From Puniceibacterium antarcticum (GTDB lineage Bacteria > Pseudomonadota > Alphaproteobacteria > Rhodobacterales > Rhodobacteraceae), in NCBI RefSeq assembly GCF_002760615.1, contig NZ_AWWI01000173.1, positions 1-64,000 on the forward strand: a stretch of 64,000 bases of DNA. Reading direction: 5' to 3'. This document shows, in pieces, positions 53,228 to 62,326 of this stretch (position 1 is the stretch's first letter; the number at the start of each line of letters is the position of its first letter). The notes beneath the pieces are model-generated. The model made no database searches, was not told where the DNA came from, and saw nothing but the letters and a program-made list of their open reading frames with translations. A program made the position numbers and the translations under genes.

Positions 53228-55681
53228 TTATGCGCTTTCTTCGTAAATGGCAGATTGCAGGTCCTGGACGGCCTGTTCGAACCCGGGTTTTCCACCGAAA
53301 GCATGGACGAGTTCAACCACGCTTCCCATGCCGCTGAAAGGTGCGATCTTTAGGACACCGAGGTCGTTGAGGTTCATTACGCCCTCGTCCGCGTACTTTT
53401 CAAGCAGTGCTTCGAGCACTGCCCTCGCCTGAGGACCGTACTTGGCGAAGACATCGCGTTTTTTAACGCCGTCGGCCCGCTCGCGCCGGGTCAGAGGTTT
53501 AGCATCGAAAGCGATGTGACAGATGAGGTCAAACGGATCCAGATCTTTACCAAGCTCTGCCGCGATCACATCGAGCGGCAGGCCCTCTGCCTCCAGTTCC
53601 TCGAAAAGGGCCTGTTTCCGGCCTTCGCCTTTCCAGCGTTTCAGGAAGTCATCAAGGCTGGAAAATTGCTGTTTCAGAGCCTTGCGAGTGTAATCGCGCA
53701 GGGATTCTGTTACTAACTTGCCGTTCTCGTCGAGATACTCGACCCGTTCCGCTACAATGACGGCACCTACCCCATCAACATAGACCTTGCGGAGAGGAGT
53801 ACCTCCGGTGGTGCCACCGACTGGGTCCAGCGGATCGATGAGCACAGTTTCATCGACACCCGGATCTGGCGACAATGCCTCACCGTCATCGCCAGGTTGC
53901 AGCACTTCGTCCGGTGGTGTGATAGGATCATCCGGGCCGGGCTGATAAATCTGAACCGGTTCGCCATCAAATTCAGGATCGGCAAAATGACTGGTTGCGC
54001 CACGGAAATCCATCACGGTGAAAAAAAGTTTCTGGGTATCCTCATGCACTCGCGTACCACGACCGATGATCTGCTTGAACTCGGTCATTGACCCGACTTC
54101 GCGATCCAAGACAATCAGGCGGCACGTCTGCGCGTCAACGCCGGTGGACAGAAGCCGGGAGGTCGTCACGATCACCGGATAAGGTGCCTCGGGGTCGAGG
54201 AAGTTCCCCAGTTGATCAAGGCCGTCCTTGTCACTGCCCGTGATACGCATGACATAGCGGTGGTTCTGGGTCGCGAGATCAGCATTCTCATTGATCAGTG
54301 CTTGGCGCATCCTAGCCGCATGTTCCTGATCAACGCAGAAGACGATCGTCTTGGCCATCCGGTCGCCGCTTTGCTTCAGGAATTCCGACACTTTCTTGGC
54401 TACAAGTTTGGTGCGATCTTCCAGAACCAGTGTCCGGTCAAAATCTTTAGTATTGTAGATGCGATCCTCAACCTCTTCCCCATCACGGTCGAGTTGCCCT
54501 TGGACCGGGCGATAACCCTGCACATCTCGATCGATATGGACCTTGATCACCTTGTAAGGCGCTAGAAACCCATCGCGAATGCCTTGTTTCAGCGAATAGC
54601 TGTACACTGGCGCGCCAAAATAATCGATATTGGAGGCATATTCAGTCTCTTTTGGCGTGGCGGTCAGGCCGATCTGGGTCGCCGATGTGAAATGGTCGAG
54701 TATTTCCCGCCACGCGGAGTCGTCTACCGCACTGCCCCGGTGACACTCGTCGATCACGATTAAATCAAAGAAATCGCGCGAGAACTCCTTGTAGAGCTTT
54801 TGGCTTTCATCCGGACCGGTAATCGCTTGGTATAATCCGAGGTAGATTTCGTAAGACGTGTCAATCCGGCGACGCTTGTCCAAAGCCAATGTCAAATCAG
54901 TTGACGTACCATCCGCGCGTTCAATCGTTTTCGCCTTCGTCGACAGTTTGGCCATATTGCCCGCGAATGGCCGGAAGTCGTTCACCATCGTTTGGTCGAT
55001 GAGCACATTGCGATCTGCCAAAAACAGGATACGCTTTTTCTGGCCCGCTTTCCAAAGTCGCCAGATGATCTGAAAGGCCGTGTAGGTCTTGCCAGTGCCG
55101 GTGGCCATCACCAACAGAACTCGATCCTGTCCTTTAACAATCGCCTCAACCGCAGCGTTCACTGCATTTATCTGATAGTAGCGCGGAGTCTTACCGCTGC
55201 CGTCGTCAAAATAATCCTGTAGGGCAACGCCTGACGCATCTTTAGACAAGCCTTTCCACTGGCAATAACGTGCCCAGAGTTCCGCAGGTGAAGGGAACTG
55301 GTCCAGCGAAAGTGTGACTTCAGGAGAGGGGCTCATGCCAGTTCGATCGTGAAGGACAAAGCCATCGCCATTCGAAGAAAACACAAATGGAATTCCCAGC
55401 GTTTCTGCATACTCCAAAGCTTGCTGCAGTCCAGCGCCAATAGATTGGGTGTTTTCCTTCGCTTCAATTATTGCGATTGGAATATTCGGCTTAACGGAAA
55501 GGATGTAATCAGCGCGTTTTCCCTTACCGCGGCTCACCAACTTTCCACGAACAATTATTCTACCCTTGGTAAAGCTGACCTCTTCTCGGATTTGACTTAA
55601 TTCATCCCAGCCCGCCCGACGAAGTGATGGTGTTATGTACTTCGTACAAATGTCACGCTCACTAAGTGACCGTTTGTCCAT
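53228..55681 (-). CDS. hsdR: Type I restriction-modification nuclease/translocase subunit
   Basis: 817 aa, EcoEI (type IB/IC-like) size. N-terminal nuclease core: GKRADYILSVKPNIPIAIIEAKEN (Asp...Glu-x-Lys). Helicase motor: Walker A MATGTGKTYTAFQI, motif II LIVIDECHRGS, motif III LTATPKETE, motif VI QIIGRGTRVHED. C-terminal EcoEI_R_C region (FDLICHIAFDAKPLTRRERADG). Translocates and cleaves unmodified DNA with HsdMS. It is the first gene of the operon; hsdM follows after 3 bases. Confidence 0.96.
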   Translation of the reverse strand: MDKRSLSERDICTKYITPSLRRAGWDELSQIREEVSFTKGRIIVRGKLVSRGKGKRADYILSVKPNIPIAIIEAKENTQSIGAGLQQALEYAETLGIPFVFSSNGDGFVLHDRTGMSPSPEVTLSLDQFPSPAELWARYCQWKGLSKDASGVALQDYFDDGSGKTPRYYQINAVNAAVEAIVKGQDRVLLVMATGTGKTYTAFQIIWRLWKAGQKKRILFLADRNVLIDQTMVNDFRPFAGNMAKLSTKAKTIERADGTSTDLTLALDKRRRIDTSYEIYLGLYQAITGPDESQKLYKEFSRDFFDLIVIDECHRGSAVDDSAWREILDHFTSATQIGLTATPKETEYASNIDYFGAPVYSYSLKQGIRDGFLAPYKVIKVHIDRDVQGYRPVQGQLDRDGEEVEDRIYNTKDFDRTLVLEDRTKLVAKKVSEFLKQSGDRMAKTIVFCVDQEHAARMRQALINENADLATQNHRYVMRITGSDKDGLDQLGNFLDPEAPYPVIVTTSRLLSTGVDAQTCRLIVLDREVGSMTEFKQIIGRGTRVHEDTQKLFFTVMDFRGATSHFADPEFDGEPVQIYQPGPDDPITPPDEVLQPGDDGEALSPDPGVDETVLIDPLDPVGGTTGGTPLRKVYVDGVGAVIVAERVEYLDENGKLVTESLRDYTRKALKQQFSSLDDFLKRWKGEGRKQALFEELEAEGLPLDVIAAELGKDLDPFDLICHIAFDAKPLTRRERADGVKKRDVFAKYGPQARAVLEALLEKYADEGVMNLNDLGVLKIAPFSGMGSVVELVHAFGGKPGFEQAVQDLQSAIYEESA

Positions 55682-55802
55682 TAAGTTTTTTCCTAACTAC
55701 ATAAAGCGCCACAAAAGTAGCAAATCGAATAAACCTTTTATTTTTGGACCTTAGACGGATTTTCAGCCGTTCAGCAACGGCTAACGGCTGTAGGCTCTGG
55801 AC

Positions 55803-56192
55803 TCATAACCAAAAGATCACGGTTGCGGCGAGAGCGATGGCTGAGAGAAAGACTTTGGGGCTTCGGTCATAGCGTGTGGCGACGCGTCTCCAGTCTTTCA
55901 AGCGTCCGAACATAATCTCGATGCGGTTGCGCTTTCTGTAGCGACGCTTGTCATATTTGACGGGCGTGTCGCGTGACTTTCGACCAGGGATGCAGGGCGT
56001 TATCTTCTTGTCGACAAGGGCTTCGCGGAACCAATCCGCGTCATATCCCCGGTCGCCCAAGAGCCAGTCCGCGTTCGGAAGACTGCTCAGCAATGCCCTC
56101 GCTCCGGTATAATCGCTGACCTGACCGGCCGTCATGAAGAACCGGATGGGCCGCCCACGCGCATCGGTCACAGCATGCAGCTTGGTGTTCAT
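55803..56192 (-). CDS. IS5-family transposase, second frame (catalytic C-terminal part)
   Basis: Frame B. The reading frame is open upstream to the slippery run at 56226-56237, so the natural product is probably a fusion. It carries the second catalytic Asp in WLLGDRGYDADWFREAL and the Glu in YRKRNRIEIMFGRLKDWRR, with the DDE transposase family's C-terminal helix. The ATG at 56192 (MNTKLHAVTDARG) is probably internal. Confidence 0.85.
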   Translation of the reverse strand: MNTKLHAVTDARGRPIRFFMTAGQVSDYTGARALLSSLPNADWLLGDRGYDADWFREALVDKKITPCIPGRKSRDTPVKYDKRRYRKRNRIEIMFGRLKDWRRVATRYDRSPKVFLSAIALAATVIFWL

Positions 56193-56212
56193 ACCGCCCT
56201 TGGTTCGCCCGA

Positions 56213-56560
56213 TCAGACGTCCACGCCCCCCTTTTTTGACCCCAGACTTGAGGCCGTGCGATGTGCTTTGAGGTAGGTCGCATCGATGGAGATCGTCTTG
56301 TGGTCAGAGGCTTCTGCCGCCAATCCCGTCATGATCCGCGCAAACACGCCCATATCACTCCACCTTTTACAGCGGTTGTAGAGGGTTTTGTGGGGGCCAT
56401 ACTCGGCCGGTGCATCTCGCCAGCGCAAGCCGTTGCGATTGATGAAGATAATGCCGCTGAGGACACGCCGATCGTCGACGCGCGGCACGCCATGGCTCTT
56501 CGGAAAATAAGGCCGGAGCCGCTCCATCTGAGCCTCGCTAAGCCAATACAGATTACTCAT
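56213..56560 (-). CDS. IS5-family transposase, first frame
   Basis: 115 aa from the ATG at 56560 with a GGAGGG site. N-terminal DUF4096-type region LSEAQMERLRPYFP, NGLRWRDAPAEYGPHKTLYNR and the first catalytic Asp in ISIDATYLKAH. It ends shortly after an A6G6 tract (minus strand, 56226-56237) at which a -1 slip joins it to frame B, a known strategy in the IS427 group. Confidence 0.85.
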   Translation of the reverse strand: MSNLYWLSEAQMERLRPYFPKSHGVPRVDDRRVLSGIIFINRNGLRWRDAPAEYGPHKTLYNRCKRWSDMGVFARIMTGLAAEASDHKTISIDATYLKAHRTASSLGSKKGGVDV

Positions 56561-56620
56561 CAAGCCCTCCTTGGTTCGAGGACGGTGAATCATGCAGGCC
56601 TCGCAGCATCAACCCGATTA

Positions 56621-56989
56621 ATGGGTCCTGACCCTAATCCATTTGTCTGGGTCCCTGCTGCAATTTTGGGTGTAGGAGGTGGTGGCTTTGAGGCGGTGTG
56701 CGCCTTCCTCGTTGATGAGCGAATAACTGAATACGAAGAAGTCCTAACGATAATGGAATCGTTTGCAGCACACGCCGACCCTAAATATTTCCAAATTGTA
56801 AAAAACGCTATTCCAGCTTTTATCAATCTGTCTGATGGTGAAGGGTCATGGATTCGTTACGATATTGAAGACCTATATATCGCCGACGGGATGTTAAAGA
56901 GTAGGGACTGGGGGCCTAATACAAAGATTGGGAGAATTGTTCTTTTAAGCGACAATGAGGTTTTTCAGAGCGATAGTAAGAAAGATTAG
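56621..56989 (+). pseudogene. Truncated relative of the left-edge Gly-rich protein
   Basis: The frame runs out of the insertion sequence and becomes gene-like from about 56636: VPAAILGVGGGGFEAVCAF, then LVDERITEYEEVLTIMESF, HADPKYFQIVK, YDIEDLYIADG and TKIGRIVLL. The second half aligns with the protein at 3-485 (DERIT, ADP, DI-x-x-LYI, T-x-IG). The 5' part ends at the IS border, and the sequence left of the IS has no matching coding start, so the gene is truncated. The ATG at 56621 lies in the IS terminal repeat; expression from it is possible. Low-GC compared with the left-edge copy. Confidence 0.65.
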
Positions 56990-57006
56990 ATACGTTTTCA
57001 TCCAAA

Positions 57007-58095
57007 ATTCTTGGTCTCAAGATTGAAGTGCGACACCCACAGCCCGAAGGGCATAGGATGTTGGCATGGAAAGTCACTACAAGCACCCGAACGCCGAGGA
57101 ACGTGGCGTGATTTTTGCGGAGAACCGGCGGGGATCGAGCTTGCGTCAGATCGGTCGGCTTCTTGGGAGGCATCATGGCACCATCGGGCATGAACTGAAG
57201 CGAGGAAAGATGCCTTGCGGGTATGATCCACAGGTGGCGAGGCTGGCGCGGGATGCGGCTCAGTTGCGTTCGGGTCGACGGAAAAAACTGGTCCCCGCAG
57301 GCCCATTCTATGACTGGGTGCGCAACCGTCTGATCCATTGGCGCTGGTCGCCAGAGCAGATCTCGGCCAGACTGCGGCGCATGCATCCCGATGATCCCAG
57401 TCAGCGCGTCAGCCACGAGACAATCTATGCCGCGATCTACGCACAGCCCCGGGGCGGGCTGAAGACGCTGATGATCGAGGCACTCAGGCAGGCCAAACCG
57501 AAGCCCGGCGCCCGGCGCACCTCTCTGGCGGGATCTTCTATCATCCCGGAAACGCTGCGGACTATCCATCGTCCCGAAGACATCGAGGCGCGTCTTGTTC
57601 CAGGCCACTGGGAGGGGGACCTGATCAAGGGCGCCTTCAACCGCTCGGCGGTGGGCACGGTGGTCGAGCGCAAGACCCGCTTTGTCATTCTCAGCAAGAT
57701 GAACGGCTGCACCGCCAGCGCCGCCCTTGAAGGGTTCACGCGACAGATGAAACGGTTGCCCGTGGCGTTACGCCGGTCCATGACCTATGATCGTGGCTCG
57801 GAGATGGCCTGCCACTCGGAACTGGCGCGACGCCTGGAGATCGATATCTGGTTTTGCGATCCGCACGCGCCCTGGCAGCGCGGATCCAACGAAAACACCA
57901 ACGGCCTGCTGCGCCAGTTCTTCCCGAAAGGCACGGACCTGAGCGGCCTCAGTCAGACCGAACTGAACGACGTCGCACGCTTGATGAACAACCGTCCCCG
58001 CAAGACACTGGGATGGAATACGCCTGCAGAAGCCATAGCCGAAGAACTCGCGGCCATCAAATCAACCGTCGCACTTCAAACTTGAATCCAAGATT
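57007..58095 (+). mobile_element. IS30-family insertion sequence
   Basis: About 1.09 kb bounded by 28-bp inverted repeats (57007-57034 and 58068-58095) that match at 24 positions and share a perfect inner TTTGAAGTGCGAC / TTGAAGTGCGAC part. The transposase fills the element. The target duplication could not be fixed; CCAA occurs close outside both ends. Confidence 0.88.
57066..58085 (+). CDS. IS30-family transposase
   Basis: 339 aa, intact. N-terminal HTH (EERGVIFAENRRGSSLRQIGRLLGRHHGTI) and second helical motif WSPEQISARLRR, then the DDE core: GHWEGDLIKG, MTYDRGSEMACH and the Glu in QRGSNENTNGLLRQFFPKGTDL. The C-terminal LNNRPRKTLGWNTPAEA-type ending is typical. The stop lies inside the right terminal repeat. 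Confidence 0.95.
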   Translation: MESHYKHPNAEERGVIFAENRRGSSLRQIGRLLGRHHGTIGHELKRGKMPCGYDPQVARLARDAAQLRSGRRKKLVPAGPFYDWVRNRLIHWRWSPEQISARLRRMHPDDPSQRVSHETIYAAIYAQPRGGLKTLMIEALRQAKPKPGARRTSLAGSSIIPETLRTIHRPEDIEARLVPGHWEGDLIKGAFNRSAVGTVVERKTRFVILSKMNGCTASAALEGFTRQMKRLPVALRRSMTYDRGSEMACHSELARRLEIDIWFCDPHAPWQRGSNENTNGLLRQFFPKGTDLSGLSQTELNDVARLMNNRPRKTLGWNTPAEAIAEELAAIKSTVALQT

Positions 58096-58333
58096 CCCCA
58101 AGTATATTGCTTTCTCTTGAATGTTGTGGCGATCTTGCGCTCCGATCACGCCATCTGTGCGTCTTGCGATTTTTTTGTAGTCCATATCGCGTGAACTGAG
58201 CCGAATTTTGGGTCTTGGTGACAGGTTTGTAGTTTGGGGTGAATGCCGTTCGTCCAGACGGCGGATGGAGCCGCGCGACAAGATCGATGTGCAAAGCACG
58301 CTCTGGATCGCCCACAATTACAAGGATGAGGAC

Positions 58334-60496
58334 ATGGCAACATTTTCGCGGGAAGCGATCGAAGGGGCGATGGATGCATATGATAGCTATCTCAAGTCAG
58401 GCGAGCATGGTGCAATCTTCGATAGCTTCGGTACGCCGCGCGACTACTGGGTGCGTTCGACGCGCGAGCGTACCAATCGAATCTACCCCTCCAAGCCAAT
58501 CAATTTTTGGCTTAATGGCAACAAGGCGAGCTCTGGGGGTTGGGCTGGCCCAAAATACTCAGCTGCAGCACTGCATAATTCCGGATTTATCATCGTAGAT
58601 AGTGATGACAATCCGATTGACCCGCCAACCCGGGACTATTTGATCGCAGGTGCTGATCGCATCCGCCTGTGCGCTCGAAACTATCATATCGAACCGGCCC
58701 GGGAGAACGGCGCAGCCGAAGTTGCCATACGCGCCCGCGATCTCGGCCACGAAATGGGTTTACGCGAACGGCATCCCGCTATTTGTGGCGCGCTCGGGAG
58801 TAAAGATTTCCAGCGATATGCTCAGGTTCCACCGCCAAAGTACACCTTGCCAAATCCCAGCAGCTCCACTGTCTTCACTTTTCACCTCGCCTCGGCGGAA
58901 GGGCACGAACCGATGACATTTGAACCCATGACCGCAATTCCCACCCCCACTAACCTCATCCTCTACGGCCCGCCCGGAACCGGCAAAACCTACGCCACGG
59001 CCTGGGAGGCAGTGCGCCTTTGCCTGGACGGGGCCGCAACCGAACTGTTGCGCGATGACCGCGATGCCCTGATGACCGAATATCGCCGTCTTGTTGGTGA
59101 AGGTCGGATCGAGTTCGTTACTTTCCATCAGTCTTTCTCATACGAGGATTTTGTCGAAGGGCTGCGGCCTACGACAGGGAATGATCAGGAAGGCGACGAA
59201 GAGGGTGCAAGTAATTCTGGCGGTTTCAGCCTCAAGCCTCATGCCGGAGTATTCAAGATCATCAGCGAGAAGGCACGGCTCGATACTGGCGATGCACCCG
59301 TCACTCGACTCGACCGATCGCGCCCAATCTACAAGATTGCTCTCGGTCAGCGCGGCAGCCAAGAGGACCGAATCCGCGAAGGCCTCGATGGTGGATTGAT
59401 CCATCTCGGCTGGGGCGGCGATATCGACTGGTCGGACGAACGCTTCGATGATTTCGAAGAAATCCGAAGGGCGTGGAACGAGCAAAAGGATCCCGAAGCA
59501 TCCGGCAAGGACCCCAATATTGAGATGCTCTTCGCGTTCCGGTCCGGCCTTCAGGTCGGCGACTATGTTGTCATCTCTGATGGCCGTGACGGTTATCGCG
59601 CCTTTGGACGTGTGAACGGCGAGTATTATTTTGACGCCCATGCCGACTTTCATCCTCATCGGCGCAGTGTTGAATGGATCTGGCGCGACGACAACGGGTC
59701 TGAGCGCGCACCTTTCTACGCACGGAACTTCCGCCGCCAGTCCGCCTATCGGCTCGATCCGAACCGGGTCGACTGGGATGCGCTGGAATCGGTGGTGATT
59801 GATCCCAACGCCGAGCGGCCTGTGGCCAGTGCGCGCCCGCATGTCCTCATCATCGACGAGATCAACCGGGCCAATATCTCCAAAGTCTTCGGCGAGCTGA
59901 TCACGCTGCTCGAAATTGACAAGCGGCTCGGCTGCGAAAACGAAGTTAAAGTCCGGCTTCCCTATTCGGGGACGAGTTTTGGCGTCCCAGCCAACCTGCA
60001 TATCATAGGCACCATGAACACGGCAGACCGTTCGATTGCTCTGCTCGATACGGCCTTGCGCCGCCGCTTTACGTTCCGCGAACTAATGCCCGACGTTGAA
60101 GAATTGCGTCGGGCGCTGGTGGCGCGGCAGCTTGATGCCGCAAATCTCGAGGGGCTCGATATATGCAAGTTACTGCAGACCCTCAACGAGCGGATCGAAT
60201 ATCTCTTTGATCGCGAACACCAGATCGGCCATGCTTACTTCACCGGTTGCACGACCCGTGCCGATGTAGACGAGGTCATGCGCCACAAGGTCATCCCGCT
60301 TTTGGCAGAGTATTTTTACGAAGACTGGTCAAAGGTCGCCGCAGTGCTCGGCGATGGCGACGGTGTCAAAGGCTCTAACTTCCTGGAAGCTAAACGATTA
60401 GTGGCTCCCCTCGGCTTTGAGGATGATGAGCTGGGCGGGGACAAGCTGCGCTGGACTGTAAAGGCCAGTTTCGATTTCTCGGACTTTGCAGCCTGA
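58334..60496 (+). CDS. McrB-like AAA+ restriction GTPase with an inserted domain
   Basis: 720 aa from the ATG at 58334; an upstream start at 58208 is less likely. A novel-looking N-terminal domain (about 1-200) is followed by the McrB motor: Walker A YGPPGTGKT (residues 212-219), FHQSFSYEDFVEGLRP, Walker B VLIIDEINRANISKVFGE (about 505) and the McrB consensus GTMNTADRSIALLDTALRRRF. Between about 320 and 495 a separate domain is inserted (IHLGWGGDIDWSDERF, LQVGDYVVISDGRDGYRAFGRV), with a PUA/EVE-like look. McrB normally recognises modified DNA through an extra domain and drives McrC cleavage; here the insertion or N-domain may read the base. Its TGATG overlap couples mcrC. Confidence 0.9.
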   Translation: MATFSREAIEGAMDAYDSYLKSGEHGAIFDSFGTPRDYWVRSTRERTNRIYPSKPINFWLNGNKASSGGWAGPKYSAAALHNSGFIIVDSDDNPIDPPTRDYLIAGADRIRLCARNYHIEPARENGAAEVAIRARDLGHEMGLRERHPAICGALGSKDFQRYAQVPPPKYTLPNPSSSTVFTFHLASAEGHEPMTFEPMTAIPTPTNLILYGPPGTGKTYATAWEAVRLCLDGAATELLRDDRDALMTEYRRLVGEGRIEFVTFHQSFSYEDFVEGLRPTTGNDQEGDEEGASNSGGFSLKPHAGVFKIISEKARLDTGDAPVTRLDRSRPIYKIALGQRGSQEDRIREGLDGGLIHLGWGGDIDWSDERFDDFEEIRRAWNEQKDPEASGKDPNIEMLFAFRSGLQVGDYVVISDGRDGYRAFGRVNGEYYFDAHADFHPHRRSVEWIWRDDNGSERAPFYARNFRRQSAYRLDPNRVDWDALESVVIDPNAERPVASARPHVLIIDEINRANISKVFGELITLLEIDKRLGCENEVKVRLPYSGTSFGVPANLHIIGTMNTADRSIALLDTALRRRFTFRELMPDVEELRRALVARQLDAANLEGLDICKLLQTLNERIEYLFDREHQIGHAYFTGCTTRADVDEVMRHKVIPLLAEYFYEDWSKVAAVLGDGDGVKGSNFLEAKRLVAPLGFEDDELGGDKLRWTVKASFDFSDFAA

Positions 60497-61809
60497 TGCC
60501 GACGTACACGGTTCGTGAATGGAACAAGCTTGCCTATGGCGACGCCAAGGGGCAGATCGCGGCTCACCATGCCGACCGACTAGCGGGGCTGGCTGCCCGA
60601 TCCGCCTTTGCTGGCCGCGGCGGCAGCGGAGTGCTCGAGCATGGCCGACACGCGTTGCGTGCCCGCGGCGTGGTCGGCATTCTGGCGGCGGGCGATGCAA
60701 GCCTAGAGATCTTGCCAAAGATCGATGTGGCGTCCGATGAGACACCAGATCACCAGAACGCGGCGATCCGCAAACAACTGGTGCATATGCTGGCCGTCGC
60801 GCTTAATCTCAAGATCGATCTCGGCGTCATTACCGATCTCGCTTGGCAGCGCGAAACCCTTCTGGAAATCCTGATCCGCATCTTTTGCGATAAGCTGACG
60901 GAAGCCCTTCGCAAGGGCATGCCGCGCCGCTACGTCGGTCGCGAAGAAGAATTGCCGACTTTACGTGGCCAGCTCGACGTTACCCGCCAGTTCACCCGTT
61001 ATGCGGTCAATCCTTCACGCCTCGCCTGCCGTTTCGACCTTCTATCGGAAGACACGCCGCTCAACCGGATCATGAAGGCGGCAGTAGTACACCTGTTTCG
61101 CCTCTCGCGGCACAGCGCCAACCAAAAACGCCTGCGTGAACTCGCCTTTGTTTACGCCGACATCTCCGATGTGACGGTCCCAGCGCTGCTATGGGATGAG
61201 GTCGTCATCGACCGGACCAACCGATCCTGGCAGGAGCTATTCGCCATGGCGCGACTCTTCCTGCATGACCGCTACCAGACGACGACAGGCGGGACGGGCC
61301 GAGGCACCGCCATGCTGTTCGAGATGAGCGCACTGTTCGAAGAATATGTCGGGCGGCTGATCGCTCGCGCGCTGGCGGGAACCGGGCTCACCGTCTCGCT
61401 ACAAGGTGGACGCCTGTTCTGCCTCAGCGCGCAGGACAGCGAACGCGAGCTGTTCCAGACCAAACCCGACATCCTGATCCGCAGGGGTGGTAAGGTAACC
61501 CATGTCATCGACACCAAGTGGAAGCGGATATCCTCGAGGATCGATGACCCTAAACAAGGCGTCTCGCAGGCCGATATCTATCAGATGATGGCCTATGCTC
61601 AGCTCTATCCCGCTCCCCGCTTAACACTGCTCTATCCCCATCACCCCGGCCTCGGATCCAAAGACGCTGTTCATGCCCGCCATCGCATCATCGGGCATTC
61701 CACTATTCTCGAGACCGCGAGCATAGACGTGTCGAATAATGCAAATATACTTAATCGCATCCGACGACTACTTATCGACGATGAGGCTATGATCGAAGCC
61801 ACTGGCTGA
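60496..61809 (+). CDS. McrC-like nuclease subunit
   Basis: 437 aa. Starts on the TGATG overlap with mcrB. N-terminal McrC region (TYTVREWNKLAYGD, LEILPKIDV) and central LRGQLDVTRQFTRYAVNPSRLACRFDLLSEDTPLNRIMKAAV are family marks. The PD-(D/E)xK nuclease is FQTKPDILIRRGGKVTHVIDTKWKRI (Asp...Asp-x-Lys). It cleaves DNA when stimulated by McrB hexamers. The pair looks complete. Confidence 0.92.
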   Translation: MPTYTVREWNKLAYGDAKGQIAAHHADRLAGLAARSAFAGRGGSGVLEHGRHALRARGVVGILAAGDASLEILPKIDVASDETPDHQNAAIRKQLVHMLAVALNLKIDLGVITDLAWQRETLLEILIRIFCDKLTEALRKGMPRRYVGREEELPTLRGQLDVTRQFTRYAVNPSRLACRFDLLSEDTPLNRIMKAAVVHLFRLSRHSANQKRLRELAFVYADISDVTVPALLWDEVVIDRTNRSWQELFAMARLFLHDRYQTTTGGTGRGTAMLFEMSALFEEYVGRLIARALAGTGLTVSLQGGRLFCLSAQDSERELFQTKPDILIRRGGKVTHVIDTKWKRISSRIDDPKQGVSQADIYQMMAYAQLYPAPRLTLLYPHHPGLGSKDAVHARHRIIGHSTILETASIDVSNNANILNRIRRLLIDDEAMIEATG

Positions 61810-61879
61810 CCGAGCTCGAAAGCGCTTGCGCCACAAATCAGCATGCTGAAAAATGAAGAAGGTTGGACTTCAGGCCCAT

Positions 61880-62116
61880 CCGCTCCGCCATTGTCCCCAT
61901 TGCGAACCAGTGCGATGTCGGGCGTCATGCTGTTCGTGCCGTTCACCAGTCGCTCGATTCGTGAACGTGGTACACCAAAAGTATCCGATGGGGTGGACGC
62001 CCCCCGGCGGCATCAAAATGTGCCAAGGTAGCGCGATCGCACCGGTTCCTAGCGGAGCCATTGTACAGCTCTTTCAGAACTTCACCTGGGTGTACCGGGT
62101 CGTCATGCAAGCTCAT
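61880..62116 (-). pseudogene. Degraded higA antitoxin gene
   Basis: Three frames carry successive pieces of a HigA-type HTH antitoxin: MSLHDDPVHPGEVLKELY from 62116, then APLGTGAIAL, then VPRSRIERLVNGTNSMTPDIAL near 61940-61900. An unrelated 40-50-base segment and frameshifts separate them. No HigB toxin gene is recognisable upstream. The toxin-antitoxin locus is dead. Confidence 0.75.
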
Positions 62117-62326
62117 GGCGTGTCCTTTCATTGGTAGCCTAAAGCTTGTGCCCATTCACGGCGAGAGACATGAGCGACGTCTTTGAAGAGCAGCTTCGAT
62201 CAGCAGAAGGGGTGCTTGTGAGGTCAAGCACCATATCGGTAATCGGATCCTGCACTGTAAGGCGGCGTAAGGATCCGATAGCTAATACACTGGCGAAGAT
62301 CGCGGATCTGCATTTTGGCACCAACA

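Larger units (their letters stand above)
55793..56634 (-). mobile_element. IS5-family (IS427-like) insertion sequence
   Basis: Complete element of about 842 bp. Terminal inverted repeats GGCTCTGGACTCAT (left) and GGGTCAGGACCCAT (right, complement) match at 11 of 14 positions, or 13 of 16 with the flanking TA. TA on both sides (55791-55792, 56635-56636) is the expected target duplication. It encodes a two-frame transposase. It abuts the truncated protein gene at 56621. Confidence 0.85.

Noticed and set aside
51758-53353. 531-codon plus-strand frame opposite hsdM
   Set aside because: Mirror of the methyltransferase codons; hsdM has all its motifs on the minus strand.
61671-61946. Minus-strand 91-codon frame beginning NGTNSMTPDIAL
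   Set aside because: Only its first dozen codons are protein-like (the end of the broken higA); the remainder is a shadow of the mcrC 3' end.
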